From Lachnospiraceae bacterium (GTDB taxonomy: Bacteria > Bacillota > Clostridia > Lachnospirales > Lachnospiraceae), in contig JAGASK010000039.1 in the NCBI GenBank assembly GCA_017621815.1, positions 62,001 to 126,000 of the forward strand: a DNA stretch of 64,000 nt. The letters run 5' to 3'. Every line of letters starts with the position of its first letter. Position 1 is the first letter of the stretch. Position numbers and translations under genes: made by a program. Of the stretch, positions 16,899 through 27,700 are shown one piece after another. A model generated the notes under the pieces. It did not search any database. It saw nothing but the letters and a program-made list of their open reading frames with translations, and was not told where the DNA came from.

Positions 16899-19247
16899 TT
16901 ACTGCCAGGATATAATATCGGCAACGGACATATTGCGTATCTCTTCTGCCGGCTTAATAATAGCCAGCAAAACAGCAAAAACTACAATTAAAATAATAAT
17001 TCCCAACGAAGAAAGCGGAATATACCACTGCTCTCCCCATCGCTGTGTCACCAGATACTGATATAAGAATCTGTTTACAGGCAATCCAAGAATACATCCT
17101 GATATTATTCCGGATACTCCGTAAGTAATTGCTTCTGCAGCAATCATTTTCAGCAGCTGCATACTGTCCATTCCAATAGCTGTCATAGCTCCATATTGCT
17201 TCATTCTTGCGTAAACACTCATGGCAATGCTGTTAATAATATTGAAAACAGCTATCATTGCTATTACTGCCAGAAATCCATAAACAAATAATGCAAATGC
17301 CAGTGATGCTCCCCTGGCCTGTGCATTATCCATTCTCATATCGGATAATTGAACATTCTTACCTGCCAAAGCCCTTATTTCATCAGAAATTCCATCATCT
17401 GCATTCTTTTTAAGCTGTAAATCAATAATGGTATAATCCTTTTCTCCTGTCATACTTCGGAACAAAGCTTCTGAGCAAATTAAAATTCCCTCTCCTTCTT
17501 CCACATTAAACGGACAGTCGCTAAGTACACCGGAGACGGTAATTTTCCTGACTCCATTCCCAAAATCTGCTGTTATTTTTTCCCCTGGTTTTATAGGATT
17601 TGACTGATTATAAACTGTCAGAACCCCATTGCCGTTTACTGCTTCTTTCAATGAACCCTCTATCAGCGAATCTTCTGCCCAACCAAATTGAAGTTCTTCA
17701 TAAGAAATTAAATTTACTGTCATTTCTCCCTTTGCCGTCTGCGCCGGAATATCATAAGCAAACATTCTTCCGTACACTCTTTTTATATCGGGAATCCCTG
17801 TCAGCTTTTTTACCAGCTCATTGTCTATGGACAGGGTATTGTTTTCGCTTACCAGCGAAATATCCGGATTATAAGGCCTTAAAGGAGTTATGGCATGATT
17901 CATAAAATCAACCATAGTTGTAAAGGCTAAAAATAATATAATGCTAAAAGCGAAGGAACCTGACATCAAAATGAAATTTTTTCGTCTTCCCATGGCATGA
18001 TGTACGCCGAGAGCCGTATCAATCTTAAAAAATCTTGTATTTGCAGCTTTTCTGATTATTACTTGGGAATCAGCATTTCCTGAGACTGCAGTAAGCGGAG
18101 AGACTTTTGCTGCCCGCCTTGCCGGGGCCAGTGCCGCCAGAATAACTGTCAATACACCTATTACGGCACCGCATATAATGCCGATAATGCTGATTCCAAA
18201 ATCCGGCATTCCCACAAAATACCTGGGGCTTAATACTTTAAGTGCGGCACATAAAATCCATACTACCACTGTTCCTGCAATAAGTCCTATGGGAACAGCG
18301 CTTTTACACCAGCTTAATGCTTCTTTTCTTACAAACCGGGTCACCTGCTTCTTCGTAGCCCCCAGGCAACGAAGCATTCCAAAAAATTCTGTTCTCTGTG
18401 CTATATTACTGTTAAGACTGCCGGTTATCATCAGGCTTCCGGCGATTGATACCAGCACTGCCAAAACGCCTGCTGCAGTATAAAAATATATGATTGTTGA
18501 ATCCCTGCTCTGTGCCATAGTCGCAAGCAGTATTTCATTTCGGGTAATTTTGTCATCCGGAAGCTGAAACTGATTCTGTATTTTACTGATGGTTTTTTGT
18601 ATATTGCACCAGGGCAGAAATCGGATATACAAAATGCTGTCATAATTATCTTCTGCATTCTTCAGGGATAATTGCCTGAAATCATCCATATTCATCATCA
18701 AACCATAAACATCCCGCTTCATCAACAAAGGGAAATTTTCCGTAATACCGGAAATACTGTAGATTTTCTCAGTATTTTCCGGTGTTTTCAGAGTAATCTT
18801 ATCCCCAATGGACAAAGTAAGCTGTTTTCTCATATTGTCGTCAACCAGCACTTCCCCCGGAGCTGACGGAAACCCGCCCTCCATAATCTTCATTGAAGGA
18901 AAAATATCCAGTGCACTTTCATCCAGTCCCGCTATCACCGCTTTCTTACCTTCTACCTTGTAATCAAGGCCAAGACGGTAATTTAAAGTATCATATCTTG
19001 TACTGGCAAAAACTTCGGGCCACATGGAAATCATTTCCGCCTGCTCATCATCCATTCCTTTTAATGCGGCATGCCACTCTCCGTAATTCCATTTCGCCTG
19101 CACATTCTGACTGCGTATCTCCATATCGGCCATTCCGAAAATAGCCGTTATAAGAAATACGGCAAGTATAATACAAAAACGTGTCATCAGGCTCTGTTTT
19201 TTGTGTACCTTATAAGATATGGGAATTAAATCAAGATAACTTCTCAT
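16899..19247 (-). CDS. ABC transporter permease with two FtsX domains
   Basis: 782 residues, cytoplasmic membrane. One N-terminal helix (about 22-42) and a large extracytoplasmic MacB-like domain (about 45-245) are followed by three helices (FtsX block, about 255-380). A second copy follows: a helix at about 425-445, a domain to about 640, and three more helices to about 770. Eight helices in all. It overlaps the upstream ATPase gene by four bases (ATGA), so the two are coupled. FtsX-type exporters usually move lipoproteins or peptides or give resistance to antimicrobial peptides; the linked two-component system supports the latter idea. Confidence 0.92.
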   Translation of the reverse strand: MRSYLDLIPISYKVHKKQSLMTRFCIILAVFLITAIFGMADMEIRSQNVQAKWNYGEWHAALKGMDDEQAEMISMWPEVFASTRYDTLNYRLGLDYKVEGKKAVIAGLDESALDIFPSMKIMEGGFPSAPGEVLVDDNMRKQLTLSIGDKITLKTPENTEKIYSISGITENFPLLMKRDVYGLMMNMDDFRQLSLKNAEDNYDSILYIRFLPWCNIQKTISKIQNQFQLPDDKITRNEILLATMAQSRDSTIIYFYTAAGVLAVLVSIAGSLMITGSLNSNIAQRTEFFGMLRCLGATKKQVTRFVRKEALSWCKSAVPIGLIAGTVVVWILCAALKVLSPRYFVGMPDFGISIIGIICGAVIGVLTVILAALAPARRAAKVSPLTAVSGNADSQVIIRKAANTRFFKIDTALGVHHAMGRRKNFILMSGSFAFSIILFLAFTTMVDFMNHAITPLRPYNPDISLVSENNTLSIDNELVKKLTGIPDIKRVYGRMFAYDIPAQTAKGEMTVNLISYEELQFGWAEDSLIEGSLKEAVNGNGVLTVYNQSNPIKPGEKITADFGNGVRKITVSGVLSDCPFNVEEGEGILICSEALFRSMTGEKDYTIIDLQLKKNADDGISDEIRALAGKNVQLSDMRMDNAQARGASLAFALFVYGFLAVIAMIAVFNIINSIAMSVYARMKQYGAMTAIGMDSMQLLKMIAAEAITYGVSGIISGCILGLPVNRFLYQYLVTQRWGEQWYIPLSSLGIIILIVVFAVLLAIIKPAEEIRNMSVADIISWQ

Positions 19248-19927
19248 GCCCTTTTTCCTCCCATATCCATAAGGTGCCCGTCAGTTACCCGAAGCACCCT
19301 GTCCACATCAGTAGTAAGATTTCTGTTATGGGTAATCATCAAAATTGTCTGCTGATATTGCCTTGAAGCCTTCATCAGCAATTCCATAACATCCCGGCTG
19401 TTTGCAGAATCCAGATTTCCGGTCGGTTCATCTGCCAATATCAATATGGGCTGTGTAATTAAAGCCCTGCCTATTGCCACTCTTTGCTGCTGTCCTCCGG
19501 AAAGCTGACAGGGCAGATGTTTTCTTCTTTCATAAAGACCAAGCACATTTAACAGTTCATCTACCTTCTCCATATCCGGTTTTTGATAATCCAAAAGCAG
19601 CGGAAAGATAATATTCTGTTCCACACTTAATTCTTCCACCAGATGAAATGCCTGAAAAATAAAACCAATATTTTTTCTTCTGAAAATAGTCCTTTTCTTT
19701 TCACTCAGCGAGAATATATCTTCCTGATTCAGAAATACCTTACCTTCTGTGGGAACATCCAATCCTCCAATACAATTCAGCAGTGTACTTTTTCCCGAAC
19801 CGGACTCTCCCACAACTGCTGCAAACTCACCTTTTTCCATGGAAAAACTTGCATTTGTAAGGGCTCTGACCTGATTTTCGCCTTTTCCGTATACTTTGCT
19901 CAAATTCTGTACATTTACAATTTCCAT
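19244..19927 (-). CDS. ABC transporter ATP-binding protein (MacB/LolD type)
   Basis: 227 residues with all nucleotide-binding motifs: Walker [13 protein letters not shown] (about 39-50), Q-loop in FIFQAFHLV, signature [15 protein letters not shown] (about 142-156), Walker [13 protein letters not shown] and the switch His in ITHNRN. The ABC partner of the FtsX permease, which begins inside its last codon. It starts 88 bases after the kinase gene, and the dyad at 19997-20012 lies in that gap, pointing to separate control of the transporter genes. Confidence 0.95.
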   Translation of the reverse strand: MEIVNVQNLSKVYGKGENQVRALTNASFSMEKGEFAAVVGESGSGKSTLLNCIGGLDVPTEGKVFLNQEDIFSLSEKKRTIFRRKNIGFIFQAFHLVEELSVEQNIIFPLLLDYQKPDMEKVDELLNVLGLYERRKHLPCQLSGGQQQRVAIGRALITQPILILADEPTGNLDSANSRDVMELLMKASRQYQQTILMITHNRNLTTDVDRVLRVTDGHLMDMGGKRA

Positions 19928-19996
19928 AAGCTTACCATCCTTTCTTATACTATAAAAAAGAATATCAACTGCACCTTACAATCCCATGAATAACAG

Positions 19997-20012
19997 CTTA
20001 CAGATTTGTAAG
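19997..20012. promoter_or_regulatory. TTACA-N4-TGTAA dyad, likely response-regulator site
   Basis: CTTACA-GATT-TGTAAG is a perfect dyad immediately after the kinase stop codon and 70 bases before the ATPase gene. It fits the TNACA-N4-TGTAA pattern reported for BceR-type OmpR-family regulators that control peptide-sensing ABC transporters. A related half (ATTGTAAGG on the minus strand) occurs about 20 bases further on. Confidence 0.65.
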
Positions 20013-20015
20013 AAT

Positions 20016-21242
20016 CTACTGCATAAAAGTAATTATGAATATTGCTCCCTCGCCCTCCTCGCTTTCAACTGTTAACATTCCTCCCTGACTTTCTATAATG
20101 GACTTGGCCAGAGGCAGCCCCAGGCCTGTCCCTATAGAACCTTTATTACCATGTGAAACCCTGTAAAAACGCTTGAAAATATGATAGATATCTTCCTGCG
20201 CTATTCCGCATCCATTATCGGAAACCAATATTCGTATCTTATCCGGAAATTTCTCCCATGAAACAGTAACAATTCCTCCCTCTTTTGTGTAATCAAGTGC
20301 ATTTTTAACAAGATTTGAAACAGCTTCTCCTGTCCACTGCAAATCACATTCCAGCATAATTTCCTCAAAACCTTCCAACAAAATCCGTTTTCCTTCTTTT
20401 GCAGCACGCACTTTTAAATCCTGCACAGCCCTTTCCACTATATCTGCAATGGGATAATTTTGTATTTCAAAAGAAATGGCACCCGCATCCAACCGCGTAA
20501 TTTTCAGTAATAATTGTATTAAATTCTCTATTCTGGCAAGCGCAGCTGCAGTTTTTTCGGAAAAGCAGCGAACCGATTTTTCATTTTCCGCTTCTTCCAG
20601 AATAATCTCATTATACATGCTAATCGCTGCAAGCGGTGTTTTAAGCTGATGGGAAATATCTGAAATGGTATTCTTTAAAAATTCTTTTGTCGGCTGTACT
20701 GTTTCCTTTTGAGAAAAAAGCATATTTGCCAGATTGTCGATACTTTGATACAAACGGTACAACTCACCTTCCCGGAGACTGGGAAGGTGTTCGGAATAGT
20801 TCCCTTCTGTAAAATTTTCCACTACTTTTACAGCCCGGCGGTAGTTTTGTTCCCGCCTCTTTAAAAAAATCACCGTACCGGCAAAAAGGCCTCCTGTCAA
20901 AAATATTCCCCATACCACTGCCTGCACCGCCATCCTTTTCTCCGTATAAAGAACCTCCGGAATAAAATAAGCTTTTGTTGATTCATCCATCCCCAAATCC
21001 GCCAAAAACTCTTTTCCGCCTTCTGAAACATCCGTATTAGAAAGAACCTTCACAATAATTTCCCTGCTCACTCCTTGTTCAAGAAGCGAGGATGCGGCCA
21101 ACTGTTTTTGCAGAAGATATTGCTGCTTACTTAATTTACCAAAATTCCCGCAGAGCATTATCTGAAACAAAATAATGCATAATCCGATGCACAGAATAAA
21201 TACGGAAAAATTTTTATATTGTCTGTCCCTTAAAAAATCCAT
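20016..21242 (-). CDS. Sensor histidine kinase (VncS-like)
   Basis: 408 residues. Two membrane helices (about 11-33 and 107-128) flank an extracytoplasmic loop of about 70 residues; then a HAMP-like stretch, the phosphoacceptor box SDISHQLKTPLAAISMYNEI (about 195-214), N box NLVKNALDYT, and ATP-binding DNGCGI and GIGTGLGLPLAKSI. The loop is longer than in BceS-type intramembrane kinases, so it may sense ligand directly. It sits between its response regulator (19 bases upstream) and the FtsX transporter genes. Confidence 0.93.
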   Translation of the reverse strand: MDFLRDRQYKNFSVFILCIGLCIILFQIMLCGNFGKLSKQQYLLQKQLAASSLLEQGVSREIIVKVLSNTDVSEGGKEFLADLGMDESTKAYFIPEVLYTEKRMAVQAVVWGIFLTGGLFAGTVIFLKRREQNYRRAVKVVENFTEGNYSEHLPSLREGELYRLYQSIDNLANMLFSQKETVQPTKEFLKNTISDISHQLKTPLAAISMYNEIILEEAENEKSVRCFSEKTAAALARIENLIQLLLKITRLDAGAISFEIQNYPIADIVERAVQDLKVRAAKEGKRILLEGFEEIMLECDLQWTGEAVSNLVKNALDYTKEGGIVTVSWEKFPDKIRILVSDNGCGIAQEDIYHIFKRFYRVSHGNKGSIGTGLGLPLAKSIIESQGGMLTVESEEGEGAIFIITFMQ

Positions 21243-21261
21243 TTTGCAGCCTCCTGAATTT

Positions 21262-21951
21262 TCAGTTTTTCCAACTATACCCGAATCCTCTTACTGTAAT
21301 CAAATGCTCCGGTTCCGAAGGGTTTACTTCAATCTTTTCCCGCAGCCGCCTGATGTAAACAGAAAGAGTATTATCATCCACGAAATTTCCTGAACCATCC
21401 CATAATTCATTAAGTATTACGTCTCTGGTAATAATATTTCCGGCAGCCCTCACCAATAAGCACAGCAGCCTGTATTCCATCCCGGTAAGCTCCAGCTTTT
21501 TACCATGAAGCAACACTTTACTTGCCGCCAAATCTATTTCCAAATCACCGCTGACTAATCTGGCACTTTCTTCCTCCTTTTTTATTCCTGCCCTGCGCAG
21601 CAATGCGTGAATGCGTGAGAGCAGCTCCCCCAACTTAAAAGGTTTGGTAATATAATCATCCCCGCCGCTGTCCAGGCCTCTGATAATGTTTATTTCTTCA
21701 TCGGAAGCTGTCAGAAAAATAATCGGTACCTGATTCTTTCTTTTCCTTACCATTTCACAGATTTCAAAACCTGTTCCGTCAGGAAGCGTGACATCTAAAA
21801 TCAACAGATTGTATAAATTTTTCTGCAGATATTCCACTGCCTCCTTTATACTTCCTGCTGTTTCCACCTGATATCCGTTTTTCTTCAAAGAATAACACAG
21901 TCCATCTACCAGACTGCTGTCATCTTCCAACAATAAAATTTTAATTTCCAT
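21262..21951 (-). CDS. OmpR-family response regulator
   Basis: 229 residues from ATG 21951 (MEIKILLLEDD); an ATG 4 codons earlier has its Shine-Dalgarno only one base away, so the inner start is preferred. The receiver domain has acidic pair LEDD, phosphoacceptor in LLILDVTLPDG (about Asp51) and the switch Lys in ITKPF. The C-terminal winged helix ends GNFVDDNTLSVYIRRLREKI ... VRGFGYSW. It probably controls the downstream FtsX transporter through the dyad at 19997-20012. Confidence 0.95.
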   Translation of the reverse strand: MEIKILLLEDDSSLVDGLCYSLKKNGYQVETAGSIKEAVEYLQKNLYNLLILDVTLPDGTGFEICEMVRKRKNQVPIIFLTASDEEINIIRGLDSGGDDYITKPFKLGELLSRIHALLRRAGIKKEEESARLVSGDLEIDLAASKVLLHGKKLELTGMEYRLLCLLVRAAGNIITRDVILNELWDGSGNFVDDNTLSVYIRRLREKIEVNPSEPEHLITVRGFGYSWKN

Positions 21952-22042
21952 TTTTCCTCTCATTCCTCCGCTGCCGCAGCCTTAAAACAGAAGCGGCAAA
22001 TTTACTCCCCCGCAGCATTTTATAGTTTCATATTATAGCGAA

Positions 22043-22068
22043 AGGCGGCATGTTTTACCATGCCGCCT
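22043..22068 (-). terminator. Hairpin terminator after glgP
   Basis: AGGCGGCATG (22043-22052) pairs perfectly with CATGCCGCCT (22059-22068) with a 6-base loop. On the minus strand it lies 18 bases after the glgP stop and is followed by only a short TTTC, so it is a strong stem with a weak U-tract. Confidence 0.7.
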
Positions 22069-22086
22069 GAAATTCATTTATGATTT

Positions 22087-24576
22087 TTATTTTACATTCT
22101 TCTTAGGTAATGTCACCTTATCCAGATGCCAGATTTCATCCACATATTCCTGAATGGTTCTGTCGGATGTGAACTTACCGCAGCAAGCTACGTTTAAGAT
22201 AGCGCTTCTTGCCCATCTCTTTTCATCACGGTAAGCTGCTTCCACCTTCTTCTGTGCCTCAGCATACGCCTTGAAGTCCTTTAAGATGAAATAAGTATCA
22301 GCCTTAGATGTACTTATCGTATTGAGCAGTGAATTATACAGCGTTCTGAACCTGTCAGGGTCATTGGGAGCAAAGGTTCCGTTAATCAGCTGCATCAGCA
22401 CTCTTCTTACATCAGGGTCATTATTGAAGATTTCGGTAGGATCATAGCCTCCGAAGTTTTCATACTTAATAACCTCATCAGAAGAAAGCCCGAAGATAAA
22501 TGCATTTTCTTCCCCAACCTCTTCTACGATTTCCACATTAGCGCCGTCCATGGTTCCAAGGGTAAGGGCGCCGTTTAACATAAATTTCATGTTGCCGGTT
22601 CCTGAAGCTTCCTTACTTGCCGTAGAAATCTGCTCGGAAACATCAGCTGCCGCAAAAATCATTTCCGCATTGGAAACTCTGTAGTTTTCAATAAATACAA
22701 CCTTAATCTTGCCATTAATAGCAGGATCGTTATTTACTACATCAGCCACTGAATTAATCAGCTTAATGGTCATCTTCGCATTATAATAACCTGCTGCTGC
22801 CTTAGCGCCGAAAATAAAGGTCCTGGGATAGAAATCCATTTCCGGATTGTCCTTTAACACATTATATAAGTGCATAACATGCAGGATATTCAGAAGCTGA
22901 CGCTTATATTCATGAAGTCTCTTAACCTGTACATCAAAGATGGAACGAGGGTCAACTTCAATGCCGTTATGCTCCAGAATATATTCAGCCAGGCGGACTT
23001 TATTCTGATACTTGATGTTCATGAATTCCTGCTGCGCTTTCTCATCATCAGCATAAACCTTTAATTTGTTGATCTTAGGAAGGTCCGTAATCCAGTCACT
23101 TCCAACATGTGCGGTTACCCAGTCTGCCAGCAGCGGGTTGCCGTGAAGGAGGAAACGTCTCTGAGTGATACCGTTTGTCTTATTATTAAACTTCTCAGGC
23201 ATCATCTCGTAGAAATCCTTCAGTTCCTGATGCTTTAAAATTTCCGTATGTAATCTTGCAACACCGTTTACAGAATATCCGGCTGCAATTGCAAGGTGTG
23301 CCATTTTAACCTGACCGTCATAAATGATAGCCATTTTACGAATCTTTTCCTGATTACCGGGATACATTTCCTGAATTCTGATAATGAATCTGCGGTTAAT
23401 TTCCTCAATAATCTGATAAATTCTGGGGAGCAGCCTTGAGAACAGTTCAATAGGCCATTTCTCCAATGCTTCCGACATAATGGTATGATTGGTATATGCA
23501 CAGGTCTTAGTGGTAACTTCCCACGCTTCATCCCATGTAAGATAATACTCATCCATTAAAATTCTCATTAATTCCGCAACAGCTACGGTAGGATGGGTAT
23601 CATTTAACTGGAAAGTAACCTTCTCATAGAATTTATGAATATCATCATGCTTACGCATATACTTGGCAACAGCCTCCTGTACGGAAGCGGAAATAAAGAA
23701 ATACTGCTGTTTTAAACGCAGCTCCTTACCGGCATAATGATTGTCATTAGGATAAAGCACTTCTACAATATTTCTTGCCAGATTTTCCTGTTCAACAGCC
23801 TTCTGATAATCACCCTTATCAAAAGAATCCAGCTTAAAGCATTCTACTGCTTCAGCATCCCAGATACGAAGAGTATTCACAATTCCGTTTCCGTATCCTA
23901 CAATAGGCAGGTCATAGGGAATTGCTTTAACACTCTGATAGCCTTCCTGAACGAAATTGCTTCTGCCTTTTTCATCCACATGCACATTAACGTATCCGCC
24001 AAACTTAACTTCTTTGGCATATTCAGGTCTTCTCAGTTCAAAAGGATTGCCGTCAACAAGCCAGTTATCCGGCACTTCCACCTGATATCCGTCTCTGATT
24101 TCCTGCTTAAACATACCATAACGATATCTGATACCACAGCCATATGCCGCATATCCCAGGGTTGCAAGGGAATCAAGGAAGCAGGCTGCCAGTCTTCCGA
24201 GACCGCCGTTACCAAGAGCTGCATCAGGCTCCTGATCCTCGATTACATTGAGGTCAAGTCCCAGCTCGTCAAGAGCTTCCTTAACAGGCTTATATGCCTG
24301 TAAATTGATAATATTATTTCCGAGAGCACGACCCATTAAAAATTCCATGGAAAGATAGTAAACCATCTTAGGATCCTGCTTGTCATATTCTTTCTGCGTA
24401 TTCAACCAGTTATCAACCACAACATCCTTGATTGCATAAGCAACTGCCTGAAAAATCTGCTGCTGGCTTGCTTCTTCCAGAGTCTTTCTGTATAATGTCT
24501 TGACATTATACAGCACGCTTCTTTTAAACAGCTCTTTATCAAAGGTTAATGTTGCAGGTGTCGCCTTTTTTGCCAT
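22087..24576 (-). CDS. glgP: Glycogen/starch phosphorylase
   Basis: 829 residues from ATG 24576 (GGAGGAG 6 bases upstream). The enzyme releases glucose-1-phosphate from alpha-1,4-glucans in the cytosol using pyridoxal phosphate. Visible: YYLSMEFLMGRALGNN (about 77-92), EPDAALGNGGLGRLAACFLDS, QLNDTHPTVAVAELMR, the RVSNAEMIFAAADVSEQIS loop and the PLP-lysine region TASKEASGTGNMKFMLNG. Length is normal. Flanked by its own promoter (24642-24670) and a terminator (22043-22068), so it is monocistronic. No other glycogen gene is nearby. Confidence 0.97.
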   Translation of the reverse strand: MAKKATPATLTFDKELFKRSVLYNVKTLYRKTLEEASQQQIFQAVAYAIKDVVVDNWLNTQKEYDKQDPKMVYYLSMEFLMGRALGNNIINLQAYKPVKEALDELGLDLNVIEDQEPDAALGNGGLGRLAACFLDSLATLGYAAYGCGIRYRYGMFKQEIRDGYQVEVPDNWLVDGNPFELRRPEYAKEVKFGGYVNVHVDEKGRSNFVQEGYQSVKAIPYDLPIVGYGNGIVNTLRIWDAEAVECFKLDSFDKGDYQKAVEQENLARNIVEVLYPNDNHYAGKELRLKQQYFFISASVQEAVAKYMRKHDDIHKFYEKVTFQLNDTHPTVAVAELMRILMDEYYLTWDEAWEVTTKTCAYTNHTIMSEALEKWPIELFSRLLPRIYQIIEEINRRFIIRIQEMYPGNQEKIRKMAIIYDGQVKMAHLAIAAGYSVNGVARLHTEILKHQELKDFYEMMPEKFNNKTNGITQRRFLLHGNPLLADWVTAHVGSDWITDLPKINKLKVYADDEKAQQEFMNIKYQNKVRLAEYILEHNGIEVDPRSIFDVQVKRLHEYKRQLLNILHVMHLYNVLKDNPEMDFYPRTFIFGAKAAAGYYNAKMTIKLINSVADVVNNDPAINGKIKVVFIENYRVSNAEMIFAAADVSEQISTASKEASGTGNMKFMLNGALTLGTMDGANVEIVEEVGEENAFIFGLSSDEVIKYENFGGYDPTEIFNNDPDVRRVLMQLINGTFAPNDPDRFRTLYNSLLNTISTSKADTYFILKDFKAYAEAQKKVEAAYRDEKRWARSAILNVACCGKFTSDRTIQEYVDEIWHLDKVTLPKKNVK

Positions 24577-24641
24577 AATATTCTCCTCCACTTACGTATA
24601 GTACTTATGTACACTATCTATTTTTTTACACATACATGGGT

Positions 24642-24670
24642 ATTATACTACAAGTATCTGCAAATCTCAA
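24642..24670 (-). promoter_or_regulatory. Sigma-A type promoter of glgP
   Basis: On the minus strand TTGAGA (24665-24670) and TATAAT (24642-24647) are 17 bases apart, about 65 bases upstream of the glgP ATG. Confidence 0.75.
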
Positions 24671-24706
24671 GGTAAAAGACCTCTTACTTATCTAAAAAAT
24701 GAGTAA

Positions 24707-24746
24707 AAATGCTTCTTCTATGGTCCATTACACAGAAGAAGCATTT
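24707..24746 (-). terminator. Intrinsic terminator of ileS
   Basis: AAATGCTTCTTCT (24707-24719) pairs with AGAAGAAGCATTT (24734-24746), 13 bp. On the minus strand it begins 14 bases after the ileS stop and is followed by TTTTTA-like bases. Confidence 0.85.
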
Positions 24747-24759
24747 AAAATCCGTACAA

Positions 24760-27700
24760 CTATTTACATTTTTCCACGCCGATAGTTACTTTTTCACCAT
24801 TGACATTCCATTCTTTGCTCACAGCAAGCTCAGCATCTGTCAGGATATCATCCGCCAATACCTTTTCAGAAATAGTCTCTTTATTATTATTTACTACTTC
24901 TGCAATCTTTTCATTGCCGTTAATTGCCACTTTGATGTGATCCATAACCTCAAAATCCGCTTCCTTACGCATAGTCTGAATCTTGCTGATTACTTCAAAT
25001 ACAAAACCTTCTTCAATCAGTTCAGGCGTTAAGTTAGTATCAAGAACTACGGTTACATAGTTATCGGCTTCTGTTACAAATCCTGCTTTCTGTGCCACAT
25101 CAATCAGCAAATCTTCCTCTGCAAGGGATATTTCCACGCCGTTCACTTCAAATTTAAGCGCTCCCTCCGCTTTCAGCTGCTTCATGGCCTGCGTACCGTC
25201 CACTGATGAAAGGTATTCCCTGATGCCTCCAAGCTGCTTGCCGTACTTAGGTCCCACTGTCTTTAACTGGGGTTTGAAGCTGTAGCTTGTAAGATCGCTG
25301 ACATCTTCTTTAAATACCACTTCTTTTACATTTAATTCATCCTCGATGATATTCTTAAAGTATTCATCCAGCGTATGGGCTGCTTTCACATACATAGTGC
25401 CGATAGGCTGACGGTTCTTAATGTTGGCTGCATTACGTGCCGCACGTCCCATAACAACAATATCAAGAGATTCCTCCATGCTCTCTTCCAGCTTCCTGTC
25501 AATCATACGCTCATCTGCTACAGGGAAATCACATAAATGAATACTCTCAGGGGCATTCTTATCCACGCTTCTTACCATGTTCTGGTAAATCTCTTCTGTC
25601 ATGAAAGGAACCATGGGTGCCGCGCACTTGCAGATTTCTACCAAAGCAGTATAAAGCGTCATATAAGCGTTAATCTTATCCTGCTCCATGCCTTTTGCCC
25701 AGAAACGCTCACGGCAGCGGCGCACATACCAGTTGCTCATTTCATCCACAAAGTTGTCAAGCACTCTTGCTGCTTCGGGAATCCTGTAATTTTCAAGGTT
25801 TGTATCCACTTCCTTAATAGCTGTGTTCAGCTTGGAAAGCAGCCATTTATCCATAACCGGAAGTTTATCATATTCTAATGTATATTTTGTCGCATCAAAT
25901 TCATCAATATTTGCATACAGGATAAAGAAAGCATAAGTATTCCAGAGGGTACCCAGGAATTTACGCTGTCCTTCCTGTACGGCCTTTCCATGGAAACGGT
26001 TGGGCAGCCAGGGAGCGGAATTGATATAGAAATACCAGCGGATCGCATCTGCTCCATAGGTAGCCAGCGCTTCAAAGGGGTCAACCGCATTTCCTTTGGA
26101 CTTACTCATCTTCTGTCCGTTTTCATCCTGAACGTGTCCCAGAACAATAACATTTTCATAAGGCGCTTTATTAAACAACAGAGTGGATTCAGCCATCAGG
26201 GAATAGAACCATCCTCTTGTCTGATCTACCGCTTCTGAAATAAACTGTGCCGGGAACTGCTGTTCAAATAACTCTTTGTTTTCAAAAGGATAATGATGCT
26301 GCGCAAACGGCATTGCTCCTGAATCGAACCAGCAGTCAATTACCTCAGGCACTCTCTTCATGGTCTTGCCACATTCAGGGCAGGTACAGGTAATTTCATC
26401 AATATAAGGTCTGTGCAGCTCTACAGTCTTTGCTGCAGGATTTCCGCTTAATTTTTCCAGCTCTTCCCTGGAACCCACAGCTTCCTGATGTCCGCAGTCT
26501 TCACATTCCCAGATATTTAAAGGAGTACCCCAGTAACGGTTACGGGAAACACCCCAGTCCTGAATATTCTCAAGCCAGTTGCCGAAACGTCCTTCACCGA
26601 TGGATTCAGGAATCCAGTTAACAGTCTTATTGTTGCGTACAAGGTCATCTCGGACTGCTGTCATCTTAATGAACCAGGATTCTCTTGCATAGTAAATAAG
26701 AGGCGTATCGCATCTCCAGCAGAAAGGATAATCATGCTCGAACTTAGGAGCGGAAAAAAGCTTTCCTTCCTTATCAAGGTCGACAAGCACGTCAGGGTCA
26801 GCATCCTTGACAAATTTGCCGGCATAAGGAGTTTCCTCCGTCATATTACCTTTACCGTCTACAAACTGTACAAAAGGAAGGTCATATTTCCGTCCCACCT
26901 GGGCATCATCTTCACCGAATGCAGGCGCAATATGAACGATACCGGTACCGTCTGTCATGGTAACATAGCTGTCACAGGTTACAAAATGTCCCTTCTTATG
27001 CTGCTTTGCAGCTGCTTCTCCCGCACAGGCAAATAAAGGTTCATATTCTTTATATTCAAGGTCTTTGCCGGTATAAGTTTCAAGTACTTCATAAGCAGGC
27101 TTTCCTTCTTCTTCCAGGGAACCCAGCACACTGTCAAGCAGTGCCTGTGCCATATAGTAGGTATAACCGTCTGCTGCCTTTACTTTTACATAAGTCTCGT
27201 CAGGATTTACGCAAAGAGCCACATTAGAAGGCAGTGTCCAGGGAGTGGTGGTCCATGCCAGGAAATAAGCATCTTCACCGATTACCTTAAAACGAACTAC
27301 TGCTGAGCGCTCCTTAACAGCCTTGTACCCCTGCGCAACTTCATGAGAGGAAAGAGGGGTTCCGCATCTCGGACAGTAAGGCACGATCTTAAAGCCTTTG
27401 TATAACAAGCCCTTATCCCAAATCTGCTTCAGCGCCCACCATTCAGATTCAATAAAATCATCATGATAAGTTACATAAGGGTCATCCATATCAGCCCAGA
27501 AACCAACAGTACCTGAGAAATCCTCCCACATACCCTTGTATTTCCACACGCTTTCCTTACACTTGGTGATAAAGGGATCCAGACCATATTCTTCAATCTG
27601 TTCCTTACCGTCAAGTCCAAGTAATTTTTCCACTTCCAGCTCTACAGGAAGACCGTGGGTATCCCAACCTGCTTTTCTGGGAACCATGTATCCCTTCATA

